A program made the position numbers and the translations under genes. Positions 26,700 to 35,238 of a DNA stretch of 64,000 nt are shown one piece after another; position 1 is the first letter of the stretch; the number at the start of each line of letters is the position of its first letter. The notes under the pieces are model-generated. The model worked only from the letters and a program-made list of their open reading frames with translations. It did no database searches and was not told where the DNA came from. Origin of the DNA: Hymenobacter sp. YIM 151858-1. Lineage in GTDB: Bacteria > Bacteroidota > Bacteroidia > Cytophagales > Hymenobacteraceae. The stretch is taken from NCBI RefSeq assembly GCF_025979705.1, contig NZ_CP110136.1:1302001-1366000 (forward strand), in the 5' to 3' direction.

Positions 26700-28412
26700 A
26701 TGAAGCAGTTTGTACAAACGTTTAGGTTGCTGGCTCTGCCCCTGGCGTTGCTGCCTGCCCTACCGCACGCCGCCCAGGCCCAAACCCCCGACCGCAGAGC
26801 GAGCCTGGGGCTGAACCTGAGTGCGTTGCAATACCAAGGCAACTTCGGTTCGGATTACTGGAAGTTCGACCGCAGCTCGTACGCGCCCGGCCTGGCCGTA
26901 AACCTGTACCTGGGCCGCGGTATCGACCTGAACACCCAGGTGTTTTACGGCGAGCTTACCGGCAACCGCAGCCCCAAAACGCGCTTCACCACCACGCTCG
27001 TCAACGCCAACCTGGGCTTTAAGCTGAAGCTGAACAACGGCTGGGCCCTCAAGGAAAACGCCTTTTTTCAGCCCTACCTGCTGGTGGGCTCGGGGTGGTC
27101 GTACGCCAGCCGCACGGGCCTGAACGACGGCCAGCGCATCGATGAGGACAAAGGCTACATCGATGTGATGGGCGGCGCGGGCATCAACCTGCGCCTGGGT
27201 GGCGGCGTGGGCTTGTTCGTGCAGAGCACCCAGCACATGCCCATGGAGGCCAACTTCGACGGCGTGCCCGAAACCAACGTGCCGCGCTGGGCCGACCGCT
27301 TTTTGCAGCATACCGTGGGCCTCACGTTTAACCTGGGCCAGGCGGCCGATGCCGACGAAGACGGCGTGCCCGACCGCCAGGATCGTTGCGCCAACACGCC
27401 GCCCGGCGTGGAGGTTGACGAAAAAGGCTGCCCGCCCGATACCGATAACGACGGCGTGGCCGACTACCGCGACAACTGCCCCAACGAGCAAGGCACCGCC
27501 GACCTGCAAGGCTGCCCCGACAAGGACGGCGACGGCGTAGCCGACGCCAACGACACCTGCCCCGACGTAGCCGGTAAGGAAGAGCTAAGCGGCTGCCCCG
27601 ATACCGATAACGACGGCATTCCGGACGCCGAGGACAAGTGCCCCGATACGCCCGCCGGCACCCAGGTAGATGCCAGCGGCTGCTCGGCCGCTGCCAACGC
27701 CACCGAAACCGACTCGGATGCCGACGGCGTGCCCAACACCACCGACCGCTGCCCCAACAGCGCCGGCCCGGCCTCGAACAACGGCTGCCCCGAGATTAAG
27801 GAAGAAACGCGCAAGCGCCTGCAGGAGGCCACCCAGTTCATCGGCTTCGAGCGCAACAAGGCTACCCTGCTGGCTACCTCGTACGCCACCCTCGACACGG
27901 TTGCCCAAATCCTGGCGCGCTACCCCGATTACACCCTCAGCATTACGGGGCACACGGATAGCCAGGGCCCGGCCGCGTTCAACCTGCGCCTCTCGCGCGA
28001 GCGGGCCGCTGCCGCCCGCAGCTACCTCGTGGGCAAAGGCATTGCCGCAAGCCGCGTTCAGCAGCGCGGCTACGGCCCCCTGCACCCCGTGGCCGACAAT
28101 GCCACCGAGGCCGGCCGGGTGCGCAACCGCCGCGTCGAGTTCGACTTGTTCCTGAATGGCGCGGCCAACCCAGCCGATGCCAAATATGGCTCGGAGCCAA
28201 CCACCGCGCCGGCTACTACTCCGGCCAAACCCACCAAAGCAGCCCCGGCCAAAAAAGCCGCCGTTCGCAAAGCACCGGCCCGCAAGCCCGCTGCCCGGCG
28301 CCCCCCGGCCGCTGCCAAGGCCACGGCACCTAGGGCCGGCACTGCTAAAAAGCCAGCCGCCAAAACCCCGGCCAAGGCCCCGGTGCGCAAGCCAGCCCCG
28401 CGCAAGCCGTAA
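26700..28412 (+). CDS. OmpA-family outer membrane protein with TSP3 repeats and a histone H1-like tail
   Basis: A 570-residue protein. A signal peptide (cleaved near AAQA) is followed by an 8-stranded-barrel-like N-terminal region (about 28-215, alternating hydrophobic strands such as LAVNLYLGRGIDLNTQVFYG). Then come about five thrombospondin type 3-like calcium-binding repeats (about 218-360, DADEDGVPDRQDRC, DTDNDGVADYRDNC). An OmpA peptidoglycan-binding domain (about 375-485) has LSITGHTDSQGPAAFN and VRNRRVEFDL. The last 70 residues are Lys/Ala/Pro/Arg-rich with repeated AKKAAVRKAPARKPAARR-like units, unlike a normal OmpA ending. The start at 26700 gives the leader. A Fur-like site lies upstream. 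Confidence 0.9.
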   Translation: MKQFVQTFRLLALPLALLPALPHAAQAQTPDRRASLGLNLSALQYQGNFGSDYWKFDRSSYAPGLAVNLYLGRGIDLNTQVFYGELTGNRSPKTRFTTTLVNANLGFKLKLNNGWALKENAFFQPYLLVGSGWSYASRTGLNDGQRIDEDKGYIDVMGGAGINLRLGGGVGLFVQSTQHMPMEANFDGVPETNVPRWADRFLQHTVGLTFNLGQAADADEDGVPDRQDRCANTPPGVEVDEKGCPPDTDNDGVADYRDNCPNEQGTADLQGCPDKDGDGVADANDTCPDVAGKEELSGCPDTDNDGIPDAEDKCPDTPAGTQVDASGCSAAANATETDSDADGVPNTTDRCPNSAGPASNNGCPEIKEETRKRLQEATQFIGFERNKATLLATSYATLDTVAQILARYPDYTLSITGHTDSQGPAAFNLRLSRERAAAARSYLVGKGIAASRVQQRGYGPLHPVADNATEAGRVRNRRVEFDLFLNGAANPADAKYGSEPTTAPATTPAKPTKAAPAKKAAVRKAPARKPAARRPPAAAKATAPRAGTAKKPAAKTPAKAPVRKPAPRKP

Positions 28413-28576
28413 GCCCAAGTAAGTAAGCCTGTTCCGTGGTTTGCGGGAGCAAAGCGCCGGAGCTGCCTTCAGGTGGCGGCCGGTGGCTTCGCTCCCGCTT
28501 GCTTTGGCAAGCACAGCGTACCTAGGGCGCAACCAAAGAATGATGCATGCATAACAACTAATTAACATTTAAGCCG

Positions 28577-28584
28577 TATCTTTG
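28577..28584 (+). promoter_or_regulatory. Bacteroidota -7 element of the 45-residue gene
   Basis: TATCTTTG is a perfect TAnnTTTG match, 40 bases before the small ORF at 28624 and within an AT-rich stretch. No clear -33 TTG is seen. Confidence 0.65.
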
Positions 28585-28623
28585 CATCAATAATCTGAAC
28601 ATCACTTACATACAACATAGGCT

Positions 28624-28761
28624 ATGAAAAAGACCACCGCCGTTTCGACGTTGTTGCTGCTGGGTGGCCTGGGGTCCTTGGGGCTGTGGGCGGCCCGCAC
28701 GCTTAAGTTCAACCTCTACATCGATTCGCTCGACGAAGACCTGAGCGAGTACTGCTGCTAA
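28624..28761 (+). CDS. Small exported or membrane peptide ending in Cys-Cys
   Basis: A 45-residue ORF beginning MKKTTAVSTLLLLGGLGSLG, a single hydrophobic segment typical of a signal anchor or signal peptide. A short acidic tail follows (IDSLDEDLSEYCC). It is bracketed by a perfect TAnnTTTG promoter element at 28577 and a rho-independent terminator at 28792-28826, so it forms a complete small transcription unit. It is too short to match a family from sequence alone. It may be a small membrane protein; function is unknown. Confidence 0.65.
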   Translation: MKKTTAVSTLLLLGGLGSLGLWAARTLKFNLYIDSLDEDLSEYCC

Positions 28762-29271
28762 GCGGCCATTTTCCGGGTTTGCTGATTTGATAAGCCGGCT
28801 CCGCATTGCGTGGGGCCGGCTTTTTTGCTGGCCCGTAGTGGCCATATCCGGCGTTCGGGCCAGCGCAAGCCGGCAGCTTGTGCTGCGCGCCCGGCACCAG
28901 CGGCTTAGCTGGGCGCTTGCGGCTAGCCACGGCAGCTGCACAACGGCCGCCGTACAGGCACCAGGTAAGGCGTATCGGCTGGCGCGAAGGCGGCCTGCCC
29001 TAGGTGCCCTTGGCCTGAGGTGCGCCCAGCAGCCCACAAATCGTTGCCGAAAACGAATGGCTTTGCTGAAAGCTGATTTTCAGGGAGGTGCTAATGGCCT
29101 GCCGGACGACGGCGCATGATTCGGCCCAGCCAGCCCGCACGACCTGCAATTTTTCTGCACCTTCGCCCCGCCGGGCGCGTACTGCCCGGTAGCCGCACCG
29201 TTGTTCTTCGCTGGGCGGGCGGCTTGGCAACCACAGCGAATTCAGAGTAATCAGACGTAACTCCGCGATTC
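28762..29271. other. Intergenic region without a supported gene
   Basis: This 510-bp stretch starts with the terminator at 28792-28826. The remainder is GC-rich with open frames on both strands (for example 28787-29119 plus), but these are rich in Ala, Arg and Gln without domain character and look like chance frames. One CCTAGG at 28999. I see no RNA gene. Confidence 0.5.
28792..28826 (+). terminator. Terminator of the 45-residue gene
   Basis: AGCCGGCTCC pairs with GGGGCCGGCT (one G-U) and is followed by six T residues, 31 bases after the small ORF's stop. Confidence 0.88.
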
Positions 29272-29895
29272 ATGGAACTGACCTCGCTTAAGCAGCAAAT
29301 CAGCTACATCATCGGCCGCGACCTGGCCCGCAACTTCGCCCAACAGGGCATCGACCTCGACATCGACACGCTGGCGCAAAGCCTGAAAGAGGCCCTGAGC
29401 GGCCAGCAAAGCCGCCTTTCGCCGCAGCAAATGCAGGCCGCCATGCAGCAGTTTCAGCAGCAAATGGCCGCCGAGCAGCCGCAGGGCGGTGGGCAATCGG
29501 CCGAGCAAAACCAGCAGGAAGGCGCCGCTTTCCTGGCCGAAAACAAAAACAAAGCCGGCGTGCACACGCTACCCAGCGGCCTGCAGTACGAGGTGCTCAG
29601 CGAGGGCTCGGGCAAAAAGCCTTCGCTCAAGAGCTCGGTAACCACGCACTACCACGGCACGCTCATCGACGGCACCGTGTTCGACAGCAGCTACGAGCGC
29701 GGCCAGCCCGCCACCTTCCCGGTGAACGGCGTAATTGCCGGCTGGACGGAGGCCCTGCAGCTGATGAGCGAAGGCTCGAAGTACCGCCTCTACATCCCGT
29801 CGGAGCTGGCCTACGGCACCCGCGGCGCCGGCTCGGATATCGGCCCGAACGCCACCCTCATTTTCGACGTGGAGCTGCTGAAAGTGAATAATTAA
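29272..29895 (+). CDS. FKBP-type peptidyl-prolyl cis-trans isomerase (FklB/Mip-like)
   Basis: A 207-residue prolyl isomerase. The N-terminal half (about 1-85) is a helical dimerisation region of the FkpA/FklB type: SLKQQISYIIGRDLARNFAQ, then a Gln-rich helix. The C-terminal FKBP domain (about 95-207) contains VTTHYHGTLIDGTVFDSSYERGQPATF, GVIAGWTEALQLMSEGSKYRLYIPSELAYGTRG and the end LIFDVELL. No signal peptide is visible, so it is probably cytoplasmic like FklB; many Bacteroidota homologues are exported. The ATG at 29272 is the natural start. Confidence 0.93.
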   Translation: MELTSLKQQISYIIGRDLARNFAQQGIDLDIDTLAQSLKEALSGQQSRLSPQQMQAAMQQFQQQMAAEQPQGGGQSAEQNQQEGAAFLAENKNKAGVHTLPSGLQYEVLSEGSGKKPSLKSSVTTHYHGTLIDGTVFDSSYERGQPATFPVNGVIAGWTEALQLMSEGSKYRLYIPSELAYGTRGAGSDIGPNATLIFDVELLKVNN

Positions 29896-29902
29896 GCTTG
29901 GG

Positions 29903-30067
29903 GTAACAGGTGACAGGTAACACGTGACACGTCAGACGTGATAAGTAGAAAGCAACAGCTCACAAGCTCGTAGACGCTTAAGCTCGTTGGGGCACTGGCC
30001 ATTGGGCCCCACTAAGCTTAAAGGTTTCGCCCCAAACCTGTCACGTGTTACCTGTTCCCTGTCACCT
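29903..30067. repeat. Intergenic inverted repeat between FKBP and membrane protein genes
   Basis: ACAGGTAACACGTGACA (about 29913-29929) is the inverse of TGTCACGTGTTACCTGT near 30039-30055. Degenerate repeats of 'GGTAACAGGTGACA' flank both arms. Inner segments (TTAAGCTCGTTGGGGC and GCCCCACTAAGCTTAA) also pair. It fills most of the 180-base spacer and looks like a non-coding mobile or REP-like element. Confidence 0.6.
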
Positions 30068-30076
30068 AGCAACCCC

Positions 30077-30610
30077 ATGGAACCCATTACCCACCCTGGC
30101 TTCGCGCCACCGCAGCTCCCGCCTCCCCGGCCGCCCATGCAAAGCCCGGATGGCCGCTGGCTGCTTACCGACGATGAGCTGACCCTGGAGGGCCGCAGCT
30201 ACAGCCTGCTGGAGCTGGAGCGCGTGTCGGTACAGCCGGTGCGCTGGCTGCTCTGGATTATGCTCGGGGCCTTGGTGTTGGGCGGTTTCACGCTGGCGTT
30301 TCTGCAAAACTGGATTCGTACGCCTACGGCCATGGTGGGCATGAGCCTCGGGGTGCTGCTGCTGGCCTGGGGCCGGCGCGGCGCTATGCGGGTGCGCCTG
30401 CACCGCCTGGGCCGCGAAGAATCGCACCATGCCCTAGGGGGCGAGCTGCAAACCTGGCAGCCCCTGGCCACCGAAACCAACGTGCGCATTTACCTGCGTC
30501 ACCAACGCGCCGCCGCCGAGGCCACGGCCCTGCTGGCCGCCGAGCAAGCCAACGCCCCTGCCCCCGCCGGGCCCGAACCCGGCCCCGACCCTATCCCGCC
30601 CACATCCTGA
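30077..30610 (+). CDS. Membrane protein of unknown function
   Basis: A 177-residue protein with a Pro-rich N-terminus (HPGFAPPQLPPPRPPM), a short beta-like segment (GRWLLTDDELTLEGRSYSLLELERV) and two adjacent transmembrane helices (about 55-77 and 87-103). An Arg/His-rich cytoplasmic-type segment and a Pro/Ala/Gly-rich tail follow. The 'lEgrsYsLleLeRV' stretch followed by two helices resembles the DUF6232-type small membrane protein group, but I am not certain. It starts 181 bases after the FKBP gene. Confidence 0.6.
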   Translation: MEPITHPGFAPPQLPPPRPPMQSPDGRWLLTDDELTLEGRSYSLLELERVSVQPVRWLLWIMLGALVLGGFTLAFLQNWIRTPTAMVGMSLGVLLLAWGRRGAMRVRLHRLGREESHHALGGELQTWQPLATETNVRIYLRHQRAAAEATALLAAEQANAPAPAGPEPGPDPIPPTS

Positions 30611-30658
30611 GAAAGCTGCTTTGCGGCGGCCGTGCGCACACGGCTGCCCGGCGCTTAC

Positions 30659-30666
30659 TACCTTTG
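30659..30666 (+). promoter_or_regulatory. Putative -7 element of kup
   Basis: TACCTTTG, a perfect TAnnTTTG, lies 50 bases before the chosen ATG at 30716. It argues against longer upstream starts. Confidence 0.6.
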
Positions 30667-30715
30667 CCCGCCTCTTTCCGAGGGGGTGTATGTTTATTCA
30701 TGTTGTCGCGATTGT

Positions 30716-32686
30716 ATGAGTGACACCAAAACCTTGTCCGAGGCTCCGACCGCAACCTCGCACCACGCGCACACCGCCGTATCCACGGCGGGCCTGCTTA
30801 TCGCCCTGGGTATCATCTACGGCGACATCGGCACCTCGCCTTTGTACGTGATGAAGGCCATCGTGCCGGGCCGCATCGAAGCCGACCTGGTGTACGGCGG
30901 CATTTCGTGCGTGCTCTGGACGCTCACGCTCCAAACCACCATCAAGTACGTGCTGCTCACCCTCAACGCCGATAACAACGGCGAGGGCGGCATTTTCTCG
31001 CTCTACGCGTTGGTGCGCCGCCGCGGCACCTGGCTTTCGGCCGTGGCCATTGTGGGCGGCGCGGCCCTGCTGGCCGACGGCGTAATCACGCCCCCGATTT
31101 CGGTATCGTCGGCCATCGAGGGGCTGGAGCGCCTCTACCCCGAAATCCAGACGGTGCCCATCGTTATTGCCATTCTGGTGATGCTGTTTCTGCTGCAAAG
31201 CTTCGGCACCCAAATCGTGGGCAAGGCGTTCGGGCCCATTATGTTTCTGTGGTTCTCGATGCTGGCCACGCTGGGCGTAACCGGCATTGTGCAGCACCCC
31301 GAAATCCTGCGGGCCGCCAACCCCTACTACGCCTACAACCTGCTCGTGAACACGCCGGGCGGCTTCTGGCTGTTGGGGGCTGTGTTTCTGTGCACCACCG
31401 GAGCCGAGGCCCTGTACTCCGACCTAGGGCACTGCGGCAAAGGCAACATCCGCATCAGCTGGGTGTTCGTGAAAACCTGCCTGCTGCTCAACTACTTCGG
31501 GCAGGGTGCCTGGCTGATTACCCACCAAGGCGAGCAGCTGAACGGGCGCAACCCCTTCTTCGAGATGATGCCTTCGTGGTTCTTGCTGATTGGTATTGGC
31601 ATTGCCACCATTGCGGCCATTATTGCCTCGCAGGCGCTGATTACGGGCTCGTTTACGCTGGTGGCCGAGGCCATCCGCCTGAATATGTGGCCCAAAGTAA
31701 AGCTGAACTACCCCACCGACGTGAAGGGCCAGCTGTACGTGCCCTCCATGAACCGCCTGCTGCTGCTGGGCTGCATAGCGGTGGTGCTGTACTTCCGCAA
31801 GTCCGAAAACATGGAAGCGGCCTACGGCCTGGCCATTACCGTAACCATGCTCATGACCACGCTGCTGCTCTCGATGTGGCTGCGAACCAAGCGCGTGGCC
31901 ATGCCGCTGGTAGTGCTGTTTTTGGTGGTGTACCTCGCTATTGAAGGCTCGTTCCTGATTGCCAACCTCATCAAGTTTCCGCACGGCGGCTGGGTGTCGG
32001 TGGCCATTAGCTTGTGCTTGATTTCGGTGATGTACGTGTGGATGCGCGCCTTTTACATCAAGCGCCGCCTCACCGAGTTCGTGAAAATCGACCCGTACAT
32101 GGACGCGCTCAAGCAGCTTTCGGCCGACGAATCGGTACCGAAATACGCCACGCACCTCGTGTTCATGACCTCGGCCGAGCGCCAGACGGAAATCGAGTCG
32201 AAAATCATCTACTCCATCTTCCAGAAGCGCCCCAAACGAGCTGATATCTACTGGTTTGTGCACGTAGATACCACCGACGAGCCGTACACGATGGAGTACA
32301 AGGTAACGGAGCTGGCCAACGACGACGCCTACCGCATTACCTTCCGCCTGGGCTTCCGCGTCGAGCAGCGCATCAACCTGTACTTCCGCAAAGTGGTGGA
32401 AGACCTGGTACGCAACAAGGAAGTGGACATTACCTCGCGCTACGAATCCTTGAGCAAGCAGCACGTAACCGGCGACTTCCGCTTTGTGGTGCTCGAGAAG
32501 TTTTTGTCGGTCGAAAACGAATTCCCCTTCGTGGAGAACATCGTGATGCAGGCCTACTTCTACATCAAGCAGTTCATCGCCTCCGAAGACAAGTACTTCG
32601 GGCTCGATACCTCGTCGGTGAAAATTGAAAAGGTGCCGCTCATCATTACGCCCCCGAAAAGCGTCGATCTGAAGCGCGTGTACTAA
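30716..32686 (+). CDS. kup: KUP-family potassium uptake protein
   Basis: A 656-residue inner-membrane potassium/proton symporter. The family signature GIIYGDIGTSPLYVM lies in the first transmembrane helix. About 12 helices follow to about residue 455, and the C-terminal roughly 200 residues form the soluble cytoplasmic domain. Other Kup motifs are NADNNGEGGIFSLYALVRR, TTGAEALYSDLGHCG and SQALITGSFTLVAEAI. I chose the ATG at 30716 because it follows a good -7 element and gives MSDTKTLSEAP before the first helix. A strong terminator follows at 32711-32742. Confidence 0.96.
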   Translation: MSDTKTLSEAPTATSHHAHTAVSTAGLLIALGIIYGDIGTSPLYVMKAIVPGRIEADLVYGGISCVLWTLTLQTTIKYVLLTLNADNNGEGGIFSLYALVRRRGTWLSAVAIVGGAALLADGVITPPISVSSAIEGLERLYPEIQTVPIVIAILVMLFLLQSFGTQIVGKAFGPIMFLWFSMLATLGVTGIVQHPEILRAANPYYAYNLLVNTPGGFWLLGAVFLCTTGAEALYSDLGHCGKGNIRISWVFVKTCLLLNYFGQGAWLITHQGEQLNGRNPFFEMMPSWFLLIGIGIATIAAIIASQALITGSFTLVAEAIRLNMWPKVKLNYPTDVKGQLYVPSMNRLLLLGCIAVVLYFRKSENMEAAYGLAITVTMLMTTLLLSMWLRTKRVAMPLVVLFLVVYLAIEGSFLIANLIKFPHGGWVSVAISLCLISVMYVWMRAFYIKRRLTEFVKIDPYMDALKQLSADESVPKYATHLVFMTSAERQTEIESKIIYSIFQKRPKRADIYWFVHVDTTDEPYTMEYKVTELANDDAYRITFRLGFRVEQRINLYFRKVVEDLVRNKEVDITSRYESLSKQHVTGDFRFVVLEKFLSVENEFPFVENIVMQAYFYIKQFIASEDKYFGLDTSSVKIEKVPLIITPPKSVDLKRVY

Positions 32687-32710
32687 GCCCGCGGTTCCCT
32701 AGGTTCCTGA

Positions 32711-32742
32711 AAGCCGCTCCGCCCGCCGGAGCGGCTTTTTTG
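32711..32742 (+). terminator. Terminator after kup
   Basis: AAGCCGCTCC and GGAGCGGCTT form a perfect 10-bp stem with a 7-base loop followed by seven T residues in a row. Confidence 0.93.
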
Positions 32743-32864
32743 TGCTTGATGCGCCAAGGCAACCGGGCTGGTTCGGCCGACCCATAACTTGCATAATTCA
32801 AATATTATCATAGCTTTATCTACGCAACCCGAACCATGCTACCCACTCAACCAAACACCCCGCT

Positions 32865-34439
32865 ATGCCCAAATTTACCCCCGCCGCCGCGGCGCTTCTG
32901 GCGCTGCTGGGCTGCAGCCGCACGCCCGATGCCGAGCTGGCCCAACCCAACCCCGCCCTAGGTGGCGAAGCCCTCAGCACCCAGCAGCTCGATGAGCACA
33001 TCTGGGAAAAGGTAAAAGCCACCAACGCTCCTTACTCTTGGGCCGACGCCACCGACCACGTGGTATGGAGCGCCCTGCAACGCTCCGACCAGGTGCTGAG
33101 CGTGGGCTACGCCCCCGCCGACCAGTGCAGCCCCCAAGCCGCCCTGCCACCTAGGGCTGCCGCCGATGCCGCCTACCAGCAAGCCCGCGAGCAGGTGTTG
33201 CGCCTGATTTTGAGCAGCGAGCAACAGGCCGACCCTACCCTCACGCCGGAGCAGCTGGTGGTGTTTGCCGATGAAACCCTGCCCGTGCTGAGCGTGCGGG
33301 TGCGGCAGCTGAGCACCGTGCAGCGCCTGCGCCGCTCGCCCTTGGTGCGCTACGCCGAGCCCATGGGCTACGACCCCTACCGCCCGCGCACCAGCACGGC
33401 CGCCCAGCGCAGCCTGAGCAGCAGCGGCTGCGGCTCGAACACCGCCACGCCCAACCTGGTAGCCGGCTCCGATTACACCGTGCTCAGCAACGGCAGCAAA
33501 TCGTCGTGGAACCAGGCCGATGTATACCACGGCGTGCGCTCGGCGTGGTCGCAGAGCACGGGCCAGGGCATTAAGCTCGTGGTTATCGATACCGGCTCGT
33601 CGGATGCGCAGGAAAACCTGGGCAGCGCGTTCAACCAAGGCCTGAGTGCGGGCCGCACCGTGGAGCGGCTGGTAACGCTGCCGCGCTCCACGTTCTTCGG
33701 CATTCCTACGGGCCCCGTTGAAACGCCCAACGACCAGTGCGGCCACGGCACCAGCATGGCCGGGGCAGCCGCCGCCCCGCGCGGCACCGATGGCGCCTCG
33801 GTGGGCATTGCCTACAACAGCAACCTGATTACCATTCGGGCCGCCGCCGATGTGTTTCTGGATGAAAGCCGCGAGGTGAAGGGCGTGTCGGATGCCTTTG
33901 TACTGGCGGCCAACCGTGCCGATGTGCGCATCATCAGCATGAGCATGGGCCGCGTTACCGGCAGCTCGCAAATGGCCGATGCCATCCGGTACGCCCACGC
34001 GCGGGGCAAGCTCATCTTTTGCGCGGCCGGCACCTCGTTCGATTGGTCGGCGGGTTGGGTCGGGGTTATTTTCCCGGCCAACCTGGCCGAGGCAGTGGCT
34101 GTTACCGGCATCAAGGACAACCTGACCTCGCGCTGCGACGAGTGCCACGTGGGCTCCGACGTGGAGTTTACGGTGGTAATGCAGCGCAGCAGCAACAACC
34201 TGCGGCCCCTGTCGCTGGCCATGAGCGGCGACGCGCCCAGCACCGTGGGCGGCTCGTCGGTTTCTACCGCTTCCATGGCTGGCATGGCCGCGGTAGTATG
34301 GAGCAAGTACCCCACCGAAACCCGCGAGCAGATAAAGCAGCGCCTGGTAGCCGCCAGCACCAACGCCACCAACCGCGACCCTAGCTTCGGCTACGGCCGC
34401 GTGAACCTGGCCAAAGCAGTGGGTGCGCTGGCGCAATAG
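32865..34439 (+). CDS. Subtilisin-like (S8) serine peptidase lipoprotein
   Basis: A 524-residue exported protease. A lipobox (LLALLGCSR) indicates a lipoprotein. A propeptide-like region (about 45-165) precedes the S8 catalytic domain. The catalytic Asp242 is in LVVIDTGSS, His294 in CGHGTSMAGAAAAP and Ser470 in STASMAGMAAVVW. The serine motif is T-A-S-M-A rather than canonical G-T-S-M-A. The His motif is canonical. The ending VNLAKAVGAL is typical of the last helix. It is convergent with a flavodoxin-fold gene and the two share a terminator. It probably degrades extracellular or periplasmic protein. Confidence 0.9.
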   Translation: MPKFTPAAAALLALLGCSRTPDAELAQPNPALGGEALSTQQLDEHIWEKVKATNAPYSWADATDHVVWSALQRSDQVLSVGYAPADQCSPQAALPPRAAADAAYQQAREQVLRLILSSEQQADPTLTPEQLVVFADETLPVLSVRVRQLSTVQRLRRSPLVRYAEPMGYDPYRPRTSTAAQRSLSSSGCGSNTATPNLVAGSDYTVLSNGSKSSWNQADVYHGVRSAWSQSTGQGIKLVVIDTGSSDAQENLGSAFNQGLSAGRTVERLVTLPRSTFFGIPTGPVETPNDQCGHGTSMAGAAAAPRGTDGASVGIAYNSNLITIRAAADVFLDESREVKGVSDAFVLAANRADVRIISMSMGRVTGSSQMADAIRYAHARGKLIFCAAGTSFDWSAGWVGVIFPANLAEAVAVTGIKDNLTSRCDECHVGSDVEFTVVMQRSSNNLRPLSLAMSGDAPSTVGGSSVSTASMAGMAAVVWSKYPTETREQIKQRLVAASTNATNRDPSFGYGRVNLAKAVGALAQ

Positions 34440-34456
34440 CTGCGCACGTGCTCCCG

Positions 34457-34503
34457 AAACACCGCGGCCCGCCCCAGTTGCTGGAGCGGGCCGCGGTGTT
34501 TTT
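34457..34503. terminator. Bidirectional terminator
   Basis: AAACACCGCGGCCCGC pairs with GCGGGCCGCGGTGTTT around a short loop, with T and A runs on either side. It separates the convergent peptidase and flavodoxin-fold genes. Confidence 0.88.
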
Positions 34504-34517
34504 GGGCCAGGTGCGAC

Positions 34518-35162
34518 CTAGGGCAAGAAGATACGCTTGCGCGTGTCGAGCTGCTGCAGCATGCGCACGAACTCGGCATCGGCGGCGGCGCGCTGCTCGG
34601 GCCCTAGGTGCTTGGCGCTGCCAATCATAAAGGGCTCGTACACCTCCATGCCGCAGAAGGCGAACGTGCCGCGCAGCAAGTGGCTCAAGGTCGATTCGAG
34701 CGTGGGCAGGGTTACGCCGTCCCACAGCTCGTTGGGCGTGCCCGAGGTAAGCGACACCAGCGCCTTTTTGCCGGCCAGCTCCTTGGTGCCTCCGTAGGCA
34801 AAGCCCACGGCCAGCACGCGGTCGATCCAGCCCTTGAGGATAGCCGGTACCGAGTGCCACCACAGCGGAAATTGCAGCATGAGCAAATCGGCGCGGCGCA
34901 GCTTCTCCATTTCGGCCTCGATGCCGGGCTCAAAACTATCGGCCGCCACGCCCGCCCGCTGGGCCGCCTGCAGGTCGAAAAAATCGGTCGCGTAGGCGGG
35001 CTCCAGGTCGGCGGGGCCGGCCACGGCCGCAAAGCGTTGGCGGTACAGGTCGGAAACCTCCACGGTGTGGCCGGCCGCGGTAAGGGTTTCGACAGCGAGG
35101 CGGGCCAGGTGCCCGTTGTACGACGCCGGCTCGGGATGAGCCAGCACAAGCAGAACATTCAT
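34518..35162 (-). CDS. NAD(P)H-dependent flavin oxidoreductase (MdaB/KefF/NQO family)
   Basis: A 214-residue flavodoxin-like-fold quinone reductase. The N-terminus MNVLLVLAHPEPASYNGHLA contains the HPxxxSxN-like FMN/FAD phosphate-binding loop. LLMLQFPLWWHSVPAILKGWIDRVLAVGFAYGG is the family's central signature with the flavin-contacting PLWW. Members reduce quinones or electrophiles with NAD(P)H, and some regulate potassium efflux channels. No kefC-like gene is nearby; kup is 2 kb away but not linked. Length and termini are normal. Confidence 0.92.
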   Translation of the reverse strand: MNVLLVLAHPEPASYNGHLARLAVETLTAAGHTVEVSDLYRQRFAAVAGPADLEPAYATDFFDLQAAQRAGVAADSFEPGIEAEMEKLRRADLLMLQFPLWWHSVPAILKGWIDRVLAVGFAYGGTKELAGKKALVSLTSGTPNELWDGVTLPTLESTLSHLLRGTFAFCGMEVYEPFMIGSAKHLGPEQRAAADAEFVRMLQQLDTRKRIFLP

Positions 35163-35238
35163 GATCAGTTAAACTACAACCGCCGCTGCCCCATTGGGCA
35201 GCGGCGGGCAATGGAACCTAGGGAAAATTTACGGCTAC

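Noticed and set aside
28787-29119. 110-codon plus-strand frame after the small peptide gene
   Set aside because: It starts before and runs across the terminator, and has no signal, domain or consistent codon character.
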